From: Rhodothermales bacterium
GTDB lineage: Bacteria > Bacteroidota > Rhodothermia > Rhodothermales > UBA10348
Assembly: GCA_040221055.1 (NCBI GenBank)
Contig: JAVJVN010000011.1
Span: forward strand, 127,376 to 191,375
Direction of reading: 5' to 3'
Length of the DNA: 64,000 bases
Below, in pieces: positions 1 through 8,306 of the stretch (positions are counted from its first letter, which is position 1; every line of letters starts with the position of its first letter). The translations under genes were made by a program, and so were the position numbers. The notes below the pieces were generated by a model, which searched no databases, was not told where the DNA came from, and saw nothing but the letters and a program-made list of their open reading frames with translations.

Positions 1-597
1 CGAATGGGGAGCGGAACGTACGATATGGATGGCATTGCGCGCGTCCGGGTGAACGATGCGGATGCGTTCCGGTGCCACGAAATTCGCGTCAATGAGTTCG
101 TCGGCCAGCCGGGGGTCACGGACCACGAGGATGGCGTCGGCACCGTGCAGGAGATCGCGGAACGCCGCGTCTTCCATGACCTGATCGGGGAGTCCCGCCC
201 CCCCGACGTGGAGCTCCCCGCGCCGTGCCCGCTCAATGGCGAAAACGGATGTGTTCGGAGCAACCCCCGCCGAGCCCACCAGGTAGTCCAGTGTAGAGAG
301 CGCATGCAGGGGAATGCCCAGGGCAAAGCACAGGCCTTTGGCCGACGAAATGCCAATCCGGAGCCCGGTGTAGGATCCGGGTCCGGCCACGACCACCACG
401 CCGGTGAGGGCTGCACGAGCGTTCGCTGCGCCGTCCGGGCCGTTCCCACCCGCCTCCTTCAGCAATTCGTGCATGAACGGAGCCACGCTGCGCGCATGTT
501 GGCGCGGCGCATCGGTTTGTCGCAGGAGCAAGCCGGCCTCGGTCTCGAGGGCCACGCTGCATCGCTCACCTGATGTATCGATCGCCATCCACATCAT
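1..597 (-). CDS. tsaB: tRNA threonylcarbamoyladenosine biosynthesis protein TsaB (3' end cut off by window)
   Basis: The reverse strand reads from ATG at 597 to the left edge of the window without a stop, giving 199 codons of a family that is usually about 220-240 residues, so only the C-terminus is missing. The N-terminus has the AIDTS motif of the ASKHA fold, and GPGSYTGLRIG about residue 70 is a near-exact TsaB signature. TsaB is the inactive ASKHA partner that dimerises with TsaD and, with TsaE, adds threonylcarbamoyl to A37 of ANN-decoding tRNAs in the cytoplasm. A second ATG follows immediately at 594, so the exact start is uncertain by one codon. The gene is divergent from the EF-G-like gene, and the two share a gap of about 110 bp. 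Confidence 0.9.
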   Translation of the reverse strand, partial: MMWMAIDTSGERCSVALETEAGLLLRQTDAPRQHARSVAPFMHELLKEAGGNGPDGAANARAALTGVVVVAGPGSYTGLRIGISSAKGLCFALGIPLHALSTLDYLVGSAGVAPNTSVFAIERARRGELHVGGAGLPDQVMEDAAFRDLLHGADAILVVRDPRLADELIDANFVAPERIRIVHPDARNAIHIVRSAPHS

Positions 598-647
598 TTC
601 GTCCGGATAGGGGATTCCCTTACACCTGACAGGGCAACCGGTTCGGG

Positions 648-676
648 TTGACAAATAATCGGGTGCGCGTATTTTG
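648..676 (+). promoter_or_regulatory. Candidate promoter of the EF-G-like/amidase/MamK-like operon
   Basis: A perfect TTGACA at 648-653 is followed by an AT-rich block with TATTTTGG at 670-677. The latter matches the Bacteroidota -7 consensus TAnnTTTG with one mismatch. The start codon of the downstream gene is at 707. It is the only obvious promoter-like element in the tsaB/EF-G intergenic region. Assigned by eye, with no transcription data. Confidence 0.45.
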
Positions 677-706
677 GAATTCCGAATACAAGACCGTCAG
701 GACACC

Positions 707-2824
707 ATGAAAGTTTACGATGCCGACCATATCCGGAATGTTGCCCTGGTAGGACACCAGGGCAGCGGTAAAACCATGCTTGCCGAATCCATGCTCTACG
801 CCGCCGGGGCGTTGAAACGCATGGGTACCATTGAAGACGGAACGACGGTTTCCGACTACCACTCGAGTGAAAAGGAGCGCGGCATGTCCGTGTTTGCATC
901 GCTCATGCACGTGGAGTACCTGGGCAAGAAGATCAATGTGATCGACACGCCGGGCTACCCGGACTTCATGGGAGAGGTGTCTGCGTCCTTGCACGTGGTG
1001 GATTCTGCGCTTTTCGTCATCAACGCGGCAGAAGGGGTGCAGGTGGGTACTGAGTTGGCGTGGCAGGCGGCCGTCGACCAGGGTACGCCGTCCATGTTCG
1101 TCATCAACCAACTCGACCGGCCCGATACGGATTTCCGGGATGTGGTGTCCCAGATCAAGGATCGGTTCGGGCGGGGCGCGACGGTCGTCCAACTGCCGGT
1201 GGGTGCCGGGAAACGCGCCGTGATCGACGTGCTCCTCATGAAGCAGGTTTCGTTCGATGATCACGGCAAGATGACCGTGGGCCCCATCGATGCGGAATTC
1301 TCGGAAGAGGCGGACCAACTGCACAACGAACTCGTGGAGAACATCGCCGAGAACGACGAGAGCCTGATGGAGCTGTATTTCGAGCAGGGCGAACTCTCGG
1401 AGGACCAGATGCGGGCCGGACTTCGGGAAGCCATGATCCGGCATCAGTTGTTTCCCATCTTCCTGACCAGTGCCACGGCCAACATCGGAACGGCCCGGCT
1501 CATGGAATTCGTGGGCAACGTGTGTCCGACGCCGAACCAGATGCCGCCGGCCCGCCTGGCCGATGGCGGCACGATTGCGCCGGACTCCAGCGCCGAACCG
1601 GTGGCCCTCATTTACCGGACCATGTCGGAGTCGCACGTCGGTGACTTCTCGTTCTTCCGCGTGTATTCAGGCACGCTGCAGACGGGCATGGATCTGGTCA
1701 ACGCCGATACGGGCGTCACGGAACGCCTGGGACAACTCTATTCCATCAACGGTCACGAGCGCGACAGTGTGGAACGGATGTACGCGGGCGACCTGGGTGC
1801 GCTCGTCAAATTGAAGAACACCCATACGAACAATACCCTCCATGCCAAGGGCAGCAAGGCGGTCATGGAAAAGATTGAGTTCCCGGCCCCGCGGTTCTCG
1901 GCCGCCGTCGTACCCGCAAAGGAAGGAGAGGAAGACAAACTGGCTGCGGGACTGCATCAGCTGCACGAGGAAGACCCGTCGTTGCACATTGTCCACGATC
2001 AGCTGCTGGGCCAGCTCGTTATCCTGGGACAAGGGGACGTGCACCTCGATATCGCCAAATTCCGGCTGAAGAACCGGTTCGGCGTGGACGTGGAATACAC
2101 GAAACCGAAGGTGGCCTACCGGGAAACCGTCCAGAACCAGGCGCGCGCCAAGTACCGCCACAAGAAACAGACGGGTGGTGCAGGACAGTTCGCCGACATT
2201 GCCATCCTGGTCGAGCCGCTGAACGGTGATTTTGTCCCACCGGATGACATCAAAATGCGCGGCGAGCACACCGAAGAAACCTCTTGGGGGTCCAAGGTGC
2301 ATTTCGTGGACGGCATTGTGGGCGGTGTGATCGACATGCGCCGCTTCTTCGGAGCCATCCAGAAGGGGATCATGGAGGCCTGTCAGCGCGGGCCCGTGGC
2401 CGGTTATCCGGTCGGGGATGTCCGCGTGGTGGTGTACGATGGGGGAATGCATGCGGTGGATTCGAATGATGCCGCGTTCAAGACTGCGGCTCGCGCCTGC
2501 TTCCGCGATGCGTTCCGCCAGGCCAATCCGGTACTGATGGAGCCCATCCACGACGTGGAGGTCCTCATACCGGATTCCTATACGGGTGACGTCATGGGCG
2601 ACATGAACACGCGGCGCGCCCGCATCCAGGGAATCGAGACCGAAGGGCCGTTCCAGAAGGTCGTGGCCAAGGTGCCCGAGGCGGAATTGTACCGCTATTC
2701 CACATCGCTGAGGTCCATGACCCAGGGGCGCGGCCTGCATCGATCGAAGTTCGATTCGTATGAGGCCATGCCGCGTCACGTCCAGGAATCCGTGGCGGCT
2801 GAGGCACAAATCGAGGACGATTGA
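707..2824 (+). CDS. Elongation factor G-like translational GTPase (EF-G2 type)
   Basis: A 705-residue protein with full EF-G architecture. The G1 loop GHQGSGKT lies at residues 16-23, G3 reads DTPGYPDF near residue 84, G4 reads NQLD near residue 140, and domains II-V follow. Canonical EF-G has AHxDxGKT, DTPGH and NKxD. Variant G motifs of this kind mark the EF-G2/FusA2 paralogue clade rather than the housekeeping translocase. Family knowledge suggests ribosome-associated GTPase activity, but the role of this clade is not well defined. An in-frame ATG upstream at 674 would overlap the proposed promoter, so I chose 707, where the N-terminus matches family members. It is first of three closely spaced genes (31-bp and 13-bp gaps). 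Confidence 0.88.
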   Translation: MKVYDADHIRNVALVGHQGSGKTMLAESMLYAAGALKRMGTIEDGTTVSDYHSSEKERGMSVFASLMHVEYLGKKINVIDTPGYPDFMGEVSASLHVVDSALFVINAAEGVQVGTELAWQAAVDQGTPSMFVINQLDRPDTDFRDVVSQIKDRFGRGATVVQLPVGAGKRAVIDVLLMKQVSFDDHGKMTVGPIDAEFSEEADQLHNELVENIAENDESLMELYFEQGELSEDQMRAGLREAMIRHQLFPIFLTSATANIGTARLMEFVGNVCPTPNQMPPARLADGGTIAPDSSAEPVALIYRTMSESHVGDFSFFRVYSGTLQTGMDLVNADTGVTERLGQLYSINGHERDSVERMYAGDLGALVKLKNTHTNNTLHAKGSKAVMEKIEFPAPRFSAAVVPAKEGEEDKLAAGLHQLHEEDPSLHIVHDQLLGQLVILGQGDVHLDIAKFRLKNRFGVDVEYTKPKVAYRETVQNQARAKYRHKKQTGGAGQFADIAILVEPLNGDFVPPDDIKMRGEHTEETSWGSKVHFVDGIVGGVIDMRRFFGAIQKGIMEACQRGPVAGYPVGDVRVVVYDGGMHAVDSNDAAFKTAARACFRDAFRQANPVLMEPIHDVEVLIPDSYTGDVMGDMNTRRARIQGIETEGPFQKVVAKVPEAELYRYSTSLRSMTQGRGLHRSKFDSYEAMPRHVQESVAAEAQIEDD

Positions 2825-2855
2825 GTTTGGAGCCGGACACTGCTCCACGTCCGCC

Positions 2856-3899
2856 ATGTCCCGCAAGGAAATTCTTCGTCGTGTCTACGAAGAGAACAAA
2901 CGCATAAACGAAGATCGTCTGGGCGGGAGGGCCCCATACGGTCGTCGCGTCGCCGTGGGTGTGGGCGGATTCGGCATTCTGGTCGTCGTGCTGGTCGTGG
3001 CCATCATCAGTCTGACGGCCGATGATTCCTCGGAGCGACGGCGGTTGGCGGATGGCGCGACGGTGGGCGGCGGTCGTTCGGATGCGCGCCTGGAAATGCC
3101 GGTCCAACGCGATTCGGGATTGGTGGACCTGGAGTCGGTTGCGCCCGTCGGGCCGCCCGTGGGCAGCCTGGACGGTGCAGGAGTCCCGATGGCCGCCCTG
3201 TTCGATCTGGGGGTGCGGACCATTGTCCTTGACCCCGGGCATGGAGGGCGGGACGGGGGAACCGCCGGTGCGTCGGGACTGCTCGAGAAGGAGATCGTGC
3301 TCGACGTGGCCCGACGTCTGGAGCGCCGGTTGGAGCAGTCGGGACACTATGACGTGTTGCTGACGCGGACGGCGGATTCCACGCTTTCGCTCCGCCAGCG
3401 GGTGGAGTTTTCGAATGAGGTGGGCGCCGACCTGTTCATTTCGTTGCACGTGAACTGGTTTCCGTCGGACTCGGTGAATGCCATTGAGACCTATTACTTC
3501 GGGTCCCACTCCGACAATACAGTATTGCGTCTGGCAGAGCGGGAGAACCAGAATTCGGATTATTCGGTGGCGGAGTTCAACCGACTGATGTCAAACGTGG
3601 GAGAGCGTGTGAAAGGGGAAGAATCGCGCACCCTGGCGCTGGCCGTGCAGCGCAGCATCATCCGGAATACCCGGGAGCGGATTGGAGCCGTTCAGAATTG
3701 GGGGATCAAATCAGGTCCTTTCGTAGTGCTTGTAGGAACGGAAGCCCCTGGCATTCTTGCGGAAATTGGCGTACTTAGTAATGACGCCGAGGAATCCCGC
3801 CTGGCTACGGCGGAGTACCGGGAGCTGTTGGCCCTCTTCCTGGAGGAGGGCATAGTCAATTACCTGCAAACCCTGACGTCCGATACCCCGTCAGAGTAG
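2856..3899 (+). CDS. N-acetylmuramoyl-L-alanine amidase (Amidase_3), membrane-anchored
   Basis: A 347-residue protein with a basic N-terminus, one membrane segment at about residues 32-53, a low-complexity linker, and an Amidase_3 domain from about residue 122 to the end. Zinc ligands are recognisable in DPGHGG, the Glu of LLEKEIV and SLHVN, and the catalytic Glu is in LAEIGVLSN. It should cleave the amide between MurNAc and L-Ala in the periplasm, as AmiA/B/C do during daughter-cell separation. The start at 2856 is preferred over longer in-frame options because it gives a compact N-in signal anchor and lies 31 bp after the EF-G-like gene. The next gene, 13 bp downstream, encodes an actin-like protein, which suggests a shared role in cell wall or division. 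Confidence 0.88.
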   Translation: MSRKEILRRVYEENKRINEDRLGGRAPYGRRVAVGVGGFGILVVVLVVAIISLTADDSSERRRLADGATVGGGRSDARLEMPVQRDSGLVDLESVAPVGPPVGSLDGAGVPMAALFDLGVRTIVLDPGHGGRDGGTAGASGLLEKEIVLDVARRLERRLEQSGHYDVLLTRTADSTLSLRQRVEFSNEVGADLFISLHVNWFPSDSVNAIETYYFGSHSDNTVLRLAERENQNSDYSVAEFNRLMSNVGERVKGEESRTLALAVQRSIIRNTRERIGAVQNWGIKSGPFVVLVGTEAPGILAEIGVLSNDAEESRLATAEYRELLALFLEEGIVNYLQTLTSDTPSE

Positions 3900-3912
3900 A
3901 CAAAAACACATC

Positions 3913-4944
3913 ATGGCTGCGAAAAAGACGACTACTGCAAAAAAGGATACGCTGTACATTGGCATTGACCTGGGGACCTCCCGTAGCGCCATCGTGGCCA
4001 GCAATGGCAAACGCGACTGGGAACAGAGCTACGTCGGTTGGCCCAAGGACTTCGTGGCGCGCAAAATGCTCGGCAAGTCCATCCTGTTCGGTGAGGAAGC
4101 TGTCGAGCACCGGTTGTCACTGAATCTGTCGCGGCCGTTGGAGCAGGGCGTCATCCGGGATGGCACCGTCCGCGACGAGGAAGCGGTTCGCGAGTTGGTC
4201 CATCATCTCATCCAGAAAGTGAACCCCGGTTCGTCGACCGAGATTTTTGCCGCCGTCGGCGTCCCCGCCGAAGCGCTCCGCGTGAACAAGATGGCCATCC
4301 GGGATGCGGTAAAGGAATATGCCGACCGCCTGATGGTCGTCTCCGAGCCGTTTGCCGTGGCGTACGGGCTCGGCGTCCTGAACAACGCGCTGATCATAGA
4401 TATCGGCGCCGGTACCATGGACTTCTGCATCATGCATGGCACCATGCCGGGTGAGGAGGACCAGCGTACGCTCACCATGGCTGGCGACTGGATTGACCGC
4501 AATCTCATGGAGCTGCTGAAGGAGCGGCATCCCACGGCCCGCTTCTCTGAAACACTCGTCCGCGCCGCCAAGGAATCCGGTGGCTTCGTGGGCAGCGGCA
4601 AGAACCGCGTCAAGCTGAAGGTCCCGGTGGACGGGGTCTCCACGTCGCTCGACATCACGAATGAGATGCAGCGCGTGTGCGAAAGCCTGGTCCCGGCCAT
4701 GGCGGAAGCCGTCATGGATTTGATTTCCCGATACGAGCCGGACTTCCAGGACGAAGTCAAGCAGAACATCTTCCTGGCCGGCGGTGGCAGCCAGATCCGT
4801 GGCCTCGACCTCGCGCTGACCGATGCGCTCAAGGATTACGGCTCGTTCGCGGTGAACATTGTGGACGATCCGCTCTATTCGGGCGCGGAAGGCGCCCTCG
4901 CACTCGCTCAGGACATGCCGGACGAGTACTGGGAGGATATGTGA
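3913..4944 (+). CDS. MamK-like actin-family filament protein
   Basis: A 343-residue member of the actin/MreB/ParM superfamily. The phosphate-1 motif GIDLGTS is at residues 17-23, phosphate-2 DIGAGTMDF at about 163-171, and the adenosine motif LAGGGSQIRGL at about 288-298. Several stretches match my memory of the magnetosome actin MamK better than MreB: VVSEPF followed by AYGL, GTMPGEEDQRTLTMAG, QNIFLAGGGS, and a C-terminal MPDEYW. It is expected to bind ATP and form cytoplasmic filaments. No magnetosome gene is near. It lies 13 bp after a cell-wall amidase and is followed by a strong terminator. A lysine/threonine-rich tail of about 12 residues precedes the fold. Family assignment is firm; the exact clade needs a tree. 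Confidence 0.82.
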   Translation: MAAKKTTTAKKDTLYIGIDLGTSRSAIVASNGKRDWEQSYVGWPKDFVARKMLGKSILFGEEAVEHRLSLNLSRPLEQGVIRDGTVRDEEAVRELVHHLIQKVNPGSSTEIFAAVGVPAEALRVNKMAIRDAVKEYADRLMVVSEPFAVAYGLGVLNNALIIDIGAGTMDFCIMHGTMPGEEDQRTLTMAGDWIDRNLMELLKERHPTARFSETLVRAAKESGGFVGSGKNRVKLKVPVDGVSTSLDITNEMQRVCESLVPAMAEAVMDLISRYEPDFQDEVKQNIFLAGGGSQIRGLDLALTDALKDYGSFAVNIVDDPLYSGAEGALALAQDMPDEYWEDM

Positions 4945-4981
4945 TTCCGGACGGCCCGGTTCGCCGGGTGATTACCGAATG

Positions 4982-5021
4982 AAAAAGGCCCCTTCCGCAC
5001 GGAGTGGAAGGGGCCTTTTTT
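4982..5021 (+). terminator. Bidirectional rho-independent terminator
   Basis: A perfect 15-bp stem pairs 4982-4996 with 5006-5020 around a 9-nt loop. It is flanked by five A on the left and six T on the right. It can end the MamK-like operon on the plus strand, and on the minus strand the tRNA-Met transcript, whose 3' end is at 5026. Confidence 0.93.
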
Positions 5022-5025
5022 CGTG

Positions 5026-5099
5026 TGGCGAGAGAGAGACTTGAACTCTCGACCTCCGGGTTATGAATCCGACGCTCTAACCAGCTGAGCTACCTCGCC
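5026..5099 (-). tRNA. tRNA-Met (CAU anticodon)
   Basis: A 74-nt cloverleaf on the minus strand. The 7-bp acceptor stem GGCGAGG/TCTCGCC carries discriminator A. The D arm has GCTC/GAGC, and the anticodon loop TTCATAA gives CAU. The T arm is GAGAG-TTCAAGT-CTCTC. CCA is not encoded. The G1-C72 pair and the lack of the three-GC anticodon stem argue against initiator tRNA. A CAU tRNA read as Ile after lysidine modification cannot be excluded. There is an A-C mismatch at the base of the anticodon loop (31-39). Confidence 0.93.
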
Positions 5100-5230
5100 G
5101 TTCGGGCCCGAAATTACGGCTCCGGCCAGCAGAGGTCAACGCCCGATCCCATTGCGGGTTCTTCCTGAACGCTTCTTCACATGGCGTGGCCTTGTCGGGA
5201 TCCAAGTCTGCCCGCACTCGTCACACCGCC

Positions 5231-6388
5231 ATGTTCTGGAATCGACTCATCAATCAGGCGCGTGTGCGCGACGCGCTGAAGCGCGCGGTGGACAGCGAGC
5301 GGGTGGCCCACGCCTGGTTGTTCCACGGTCCGGACGGATCGGGAAAGCGGGCGGCGGCCATAGCGTTTGCTCAGATGCTCCAGTGCACGCAGCGTCAGGA
5401 CGGGCAAGCGTGTGGGGAGTGCCTGGCCTGTGACAAGGTCGCACGGCTCATCCACCCGGACGTCCACGTGCTCATGCCGCACACGAACGACGCCACAATG
5501 GACGATTTGAATGCTCGCGTGGCGCTTCTGGCGGAGTCTCCGTACGAAATCGTGGATTTCCAGCGGCGGCCGTCGCTCGACGGATCGGGAGGTGGGACGA
5601 ACAAACAGGTGGCCTATCTGGTGGATCGGGTCCAGGAGGACATCCGGCGTCCGATGGGCTATCGCCCGGCCGAGGGCGTGTACCGGATTGCCATCCTGTT
5701 GGATGCCGATCTCATGCGCACCGAGGCGGCGAATGCCTTCCTGAAGATGCTGGAAGAACCCGGACCGCAAACCGTGTTCATGCTCCTGACGAGTCGGCTC
5801 GACCACATGCTTCCGACCATCATGAGCCGATGCCAGCAGGTCCGTTTCGATCGACTCCATGCCGATGACATTGCCGCCGGTTTGGTGACGGAAGGACTGG
5901 CCGATGCAGATCTGGCCGGTGTCCTCGCGCGCATGGCCGATGGATCCTACAGCCTGGCCCGCTCCATGGCCCAGTCAGACGATCTGCGGGGCAGCCGGGA
6001 AGAGGTGCTGGATTTCCTGCGGCAATCGTATGTCGGAAACGGGCATGTCCTTTTGCAGAAGGTGGATGCCATGGCGAATATGGGCCGTGAACCCCTCAAA
6101 TTCGTGTTGCAGGTGCTGCTCGGCATGCTCCGCGACCTGTTGCTGCTCTCTGCCGCCGGACCGGACGCCCCCATCGTGAATGTGGATCGACGGGACGTGC
6201 TCCGGAAGTTCCTGGAAGGCCTGCCGGATGCCCGCCTTGAAACCATGATCGAGAGCGTGGAGCGGTCCATGATGCTCGTGGAGCGCAACACGAATGCACG
6301 TCTCTTGTTGTCGGTCCTGTCCATGTCCCTCGGAAAGGCCATGCGGGGCGACCGGGAGGCGTTGGTGCCGCTGTCGCTTACGGCTTGA
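5231..6388 (+). CDS. holB: DNA polymerase III delta' subunit (HolB)
   Basis: A 385-residue AAA+ clamp-loader subunit. The P-loop-like GPDGSGKR is at residues 33-40. A zinc module follows with C52, C61, C64 and C67. Further on are the conserved NAFLKMLEEPG, the sensor segment TSRLDHMLPTIMSRCQ with its SRC arginine finger, and a helical C-terminal collar. Delta' works with DnaX and HolA to load the sliding clamp on primed DNA. The start at 5231 gives the usual N-terminus (FWNRLINQ). An upstream in-frame ATG at 5186 adds residues unlike the family. The 3' end overlaps the convergent GroES-like gene by 11 bp. Confidence 0.9.
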   Translation: MFWNRLINQARVRDALKRAVDSERVAHAWLFHGPDGSGKRAAAIAFAQMLQCTQRQDGQACGECLACDKVARLIHPDVHVLMPHTNDATMDDLNARVALLAESPYEIVDFQRRPSLDGSGGGTNKQVAYLVDRVQEDIRRPMGYRPAEGVYRIAILLDADLMRTEAANAFLKMLEEPGPQTVFMLLTSRLDHMLPTIMSRCQQVRFDRLHADDIAAGLVTEGLADADLAGVLARMADGSYSLARSMAQSDDLRGSREEVLDFLRQSYVGNGHVLLQKVDAMANMGREPLKFVLQVLLGMLRDLLLLSAAGPDAPIVNVDRRDVLRKFLEGLPDARLETMIESVERSMMLVERNTNARLLLSVLSMSLGKAMRGDREALVPLSLTA

Positions 6389-6767
6389 GCGAGCCGAGGA
6401 TGTCGTCGGCCGACGGGCGCACGAGGGCGAGGATGGCACCGTGGGGGACAATCAGGAAGGCATCGCCTTCAAACTCGATTTCGATGGCTTCCTTGCGGAG
6501 GAACCACGCGGTGTCGCCTTTCTGGGCCTGCAGCGGCAGGTAGCGTACGGCCTCGCCGCCTCGCGACCACGGCTCACCCTCTGAGAATTCCGGATTCGGC
6601 GTGACGTAGCCCGGTCCGACGCTGATCACCGTTCCACCCTGGACGCGCTCTTTCTCGGCGACCGATGCGGGCAGGACGAGTCCGGACGAGGTCTTGCGTT
6701 CGCCCTGGTCCGGAGACACCAGGACACGGTCTCCGACCATGATCAGTTCACGCATCCTGTTGGCCAT
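6378..6767 (-). CDS. GroES/Cpn10-family protein, solo and slightly enlarged
   Basis: A 129-residue protein with the Cpn10 core: DRVLVSP at the start, a mobile-loop-like SSGLVLP followed by AEKERVQGG, then GTVISVGPG, KGDTAWF, and a final ILALVRPS. GroES is normally 95-100 residues. Here there is an insertion of roughly 20 residues between the GPG turn and the KGD strand, plus a short C-terminal tail. GroES caps the GroEL chamber. No groEL lies beside it, and the housekeeping groES is usually next to groEL, so this looks like a second, specialised co-chaperonin. An alternative start is the ATG for MRELIMVG at 6755. It overlaps holB tail to tail. Confidence 0.78.
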   Translation of the reverse strand: MANRMRELIMVGDRVLVSPDQGERKTSSGLVLPASVAEKERVQGGTVISVGPGYVTPNPEFSEGEPWSRGGEAVRYLPLQAQKGDTAWFLRKEAIEIEFEGDAFLIVPHGAILALVRPSADDILGSLKP

Positions 6768-6815
6768 TGATGGGCGTCGGGTTGATGTGGGGCATCGGAT
6801 TGATTTGAAGGAGCG

Positions 6816-8012
6816 TCAGGTCAGACCAGTCGTCCTGCGCGCGAAGGCATCCATTCGGTCAATGCCCTCCTCCCGGCTGTAGAATGCACTGCGCGTCAGT
6901 GCGTTCGTGCTCCACGTGGAAAGCTCGGTGAAGTCGGCCGGGGAGAGGCCGTGTTGTTCCAGTTCCGTCCACGTACGGAGGAGTCCGGTACCGTGGCGGG
7001 TGATTTCGTCTCCGAGCGGGCCCCCGCGGTCGCACACTGCCAGGATGGGAGCACCGGAGGACAGGGCCGGTATGAGCTTCGACGGTATGAACGAACTCCC
7101 AGCCCCGGCCCGCTCCGTGATGACGTAAAGGTCGCACCACGCAAGCCACTGTGCCAGTTGGGCTTCGTCCGTCAAGGGGGCCAGGATGAAACGCGGGTCG
7201 GCCCATGAGGCAATGTGATCCCGGAGTTCTCCGGCACGGGCTCCGTCCGTGTGGATGCGGAATTCGAAGGGCCAGTCCACCGCATGGAGGTAGGCACAGA
7301 ACGACAGCAGGTCCTGTTTGGAACCCGTGTTTCCGGAGTACAAAAGGCGTACCGGATTGTGGCACGCCGTGCGTTTGTGGGCCAACAACCGAACGTGCTC
7401 CGCGAGCGAGCCGTGCAGCCAGTTGGGGAGGAGGTGGACATCCGCCGGTGCACCCGGGATTCCGGAAAGCGCACGCACCATGGGCTCTGAAATCGTACTC
7501 CAGACTGGTGCACGCCGGAAAAGGGCATTCTGGATCCACGTCAGTACGCCGGATGCAGCACCGGCGAGCCCTCCGGCGGCTGCCGCCTGCGCCGACAGGT
7601 CCTGCACGTTCAGCCATAGCGGAGCACGTGAACGACGGGCGGCCAGGACGCCGTAGGCCACGGCGCCCACCAGCGGACAGAAAACGAGGACCAGATCGAA
7701 TGCACCATGCTCCGGCAAGCGGCGAGCCAGCGAGAGGAAGAAAGACGCCTCGTACACCAATCGCTGGGGGAGGCTGTTCGGATTCCGGGGAATGAAGATA
7801 CCATGGCGCTCCACGCGCAGCCGGCCTTCCGTAGCGTCCTCGATGGACCACCCGTTGCGTCCCGACTTGTCCGTCCATTCGGGGTAGTACGAGTAGGCGC
7901 ACTTGACCGTGACCTCATGGCCGCGTTCAGCCAGGCCATCGCAAAGATCGGAAAACAGGACACCTCCACCCAGGTCGGGTCGGAACACGTTGACGATGAC
8001 AAGGATGCGCAT
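6816..8012 (-). CDS. Glycosyltransferase family 4-like (WcaI/WbuB type)
   Basis: A 398-residue GT-B fold protein. The N-terminal domain starts MRILVIVNVFRPDLGGG with a glycine-rich acceptor loop. Mid-protein there is NVQDL, then LLPNW and YSGNTGSKQ at the start of the nucleotide-sugar domain, and a C-terminal ITERAGAGSSFIPSK segment of GT4 type. It probably transfers a sugar to a polysaccharide intermediate at the cytoplasmic face; donor and acceptor cannot be read from sequence. It lies downstream of a terminator, so it is a separate unit from the purF side, and 48 bp upstream of the GroES-like gene. Confidence 0.78.
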   Translation of the reverse strand: MRILVIVNVFRPDLGGGVLFSDLCDGLAERGHEVTVKCAYSYYPEWTDKSGRNGWSIEDATEGRLRVERHGIFIPRNPNSLPQRLVYEASFFLSLARRLPEHGAFDLVLVFCPLVGAVAYGVLAARRSRAPLWLNVQDLSAQAAAAGGLAGAASGVLTWIQNALFRRAPVWSTISEPMVRALSGIPGAPADVHLLPNWLHGSLAEHVRLLAHKRTACHNPVRLLYSGNTGSKQDLLSFCAYLHAVDWPFEFRIHTDGARAGELRDHIASWADPRFILAPLTDEAQLAQWLAWCDLYVITERAGAGSSFIPSKLIPALSSGAPILAVCDRGGPLGDEITRHGTGLLRTWTELEQHGLSPADFTELSTWSTNALTRSAFYSREEGIDRMDAFARRTTGLT

Positions 8013-8030
8013 GCCTGAAGTTACGACAAG

Positions 8031-8060
8031 AAAAAAGCACAGTCGCTGGGCGACTGTGCT
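8031..8060 (-). terminator. Rho-independent terminator, minus strand
   Basis: A perfect 10-bp stem pairs 8036-8045 with 8051-8060 around loop CTGGG. On the minus strand the hairpin is followed by a run of T (A run at 8031-8036 on plus). It would end a transcript coming from the right: the small ORF at 8132-8260 and any read-through from purF. Confidence 0.88.
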
Positions 8061-8131
8061 CGTTTCGGGTGGACTACGATCGGCTGAGCAGGCTTCTCGA
8101 AATCCGTTTCGGAGCGGATGCAGCCCGGGGG

Positions 8132-8260
8132 CTACAGGAGTTGAAAGACCGTGAGAACAATCAGACCTACGACGCCCGCTCCAAGAGTCATCGTTCTGAT
8201 TGCACGATCGACAGGGTTACGCATGTGGGCGTGGCTGTAGTGTTCGGTAGTTACGGACAT
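8132..8260 (-). CDS. Possible 42-residue single-pass membrane peptide
   Basis: ATG at 8260 opens a 42-codon frame with an N-terminal histidine-containing stretch and a hydrophobic C-terminal half (LGAGVVGLIVLTVFQLL). It resembles a tail-anchored micropeptide. There is no clear Shine-Dalgarno site. The nearest support is its setting: a promoter-like element about 45 bp upstream and a strong terminator 70 bp downstream form a compact unit of about 270 nt. A shorter start (MRNPVDRAIR) would give 30 codons. The transcript could instead be a small RNA with the frame incidental. No homologue is recognised. Confidence 0.35.
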   Translation of the reverse strand: MSVTTEHYSHAHMRNPVDRAIRTMTLGAGVVGLIVLTVFQLL

Positions 8261-8306
8261 CGAGCGGGAAGGTACAACGCGTGCTCCCGGTTGGAAACGC
8301 TGAGCC

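Noticed and set aside
620-1636. Long open frame on the minus strand inside the EF-G-like gene
   Set aside because: It is antisense to a well-supported GTPase, has no recognisable motif, and is His/Arg-rich as expected for reverse frames of GC-rich genes.
1667-2866. A 399-codon minus-strand frame across the end of the EF-G-like gene
   Set aside because: Antisense shadow; composition follows the third-codon bias of the true gene, and no domain is visible.
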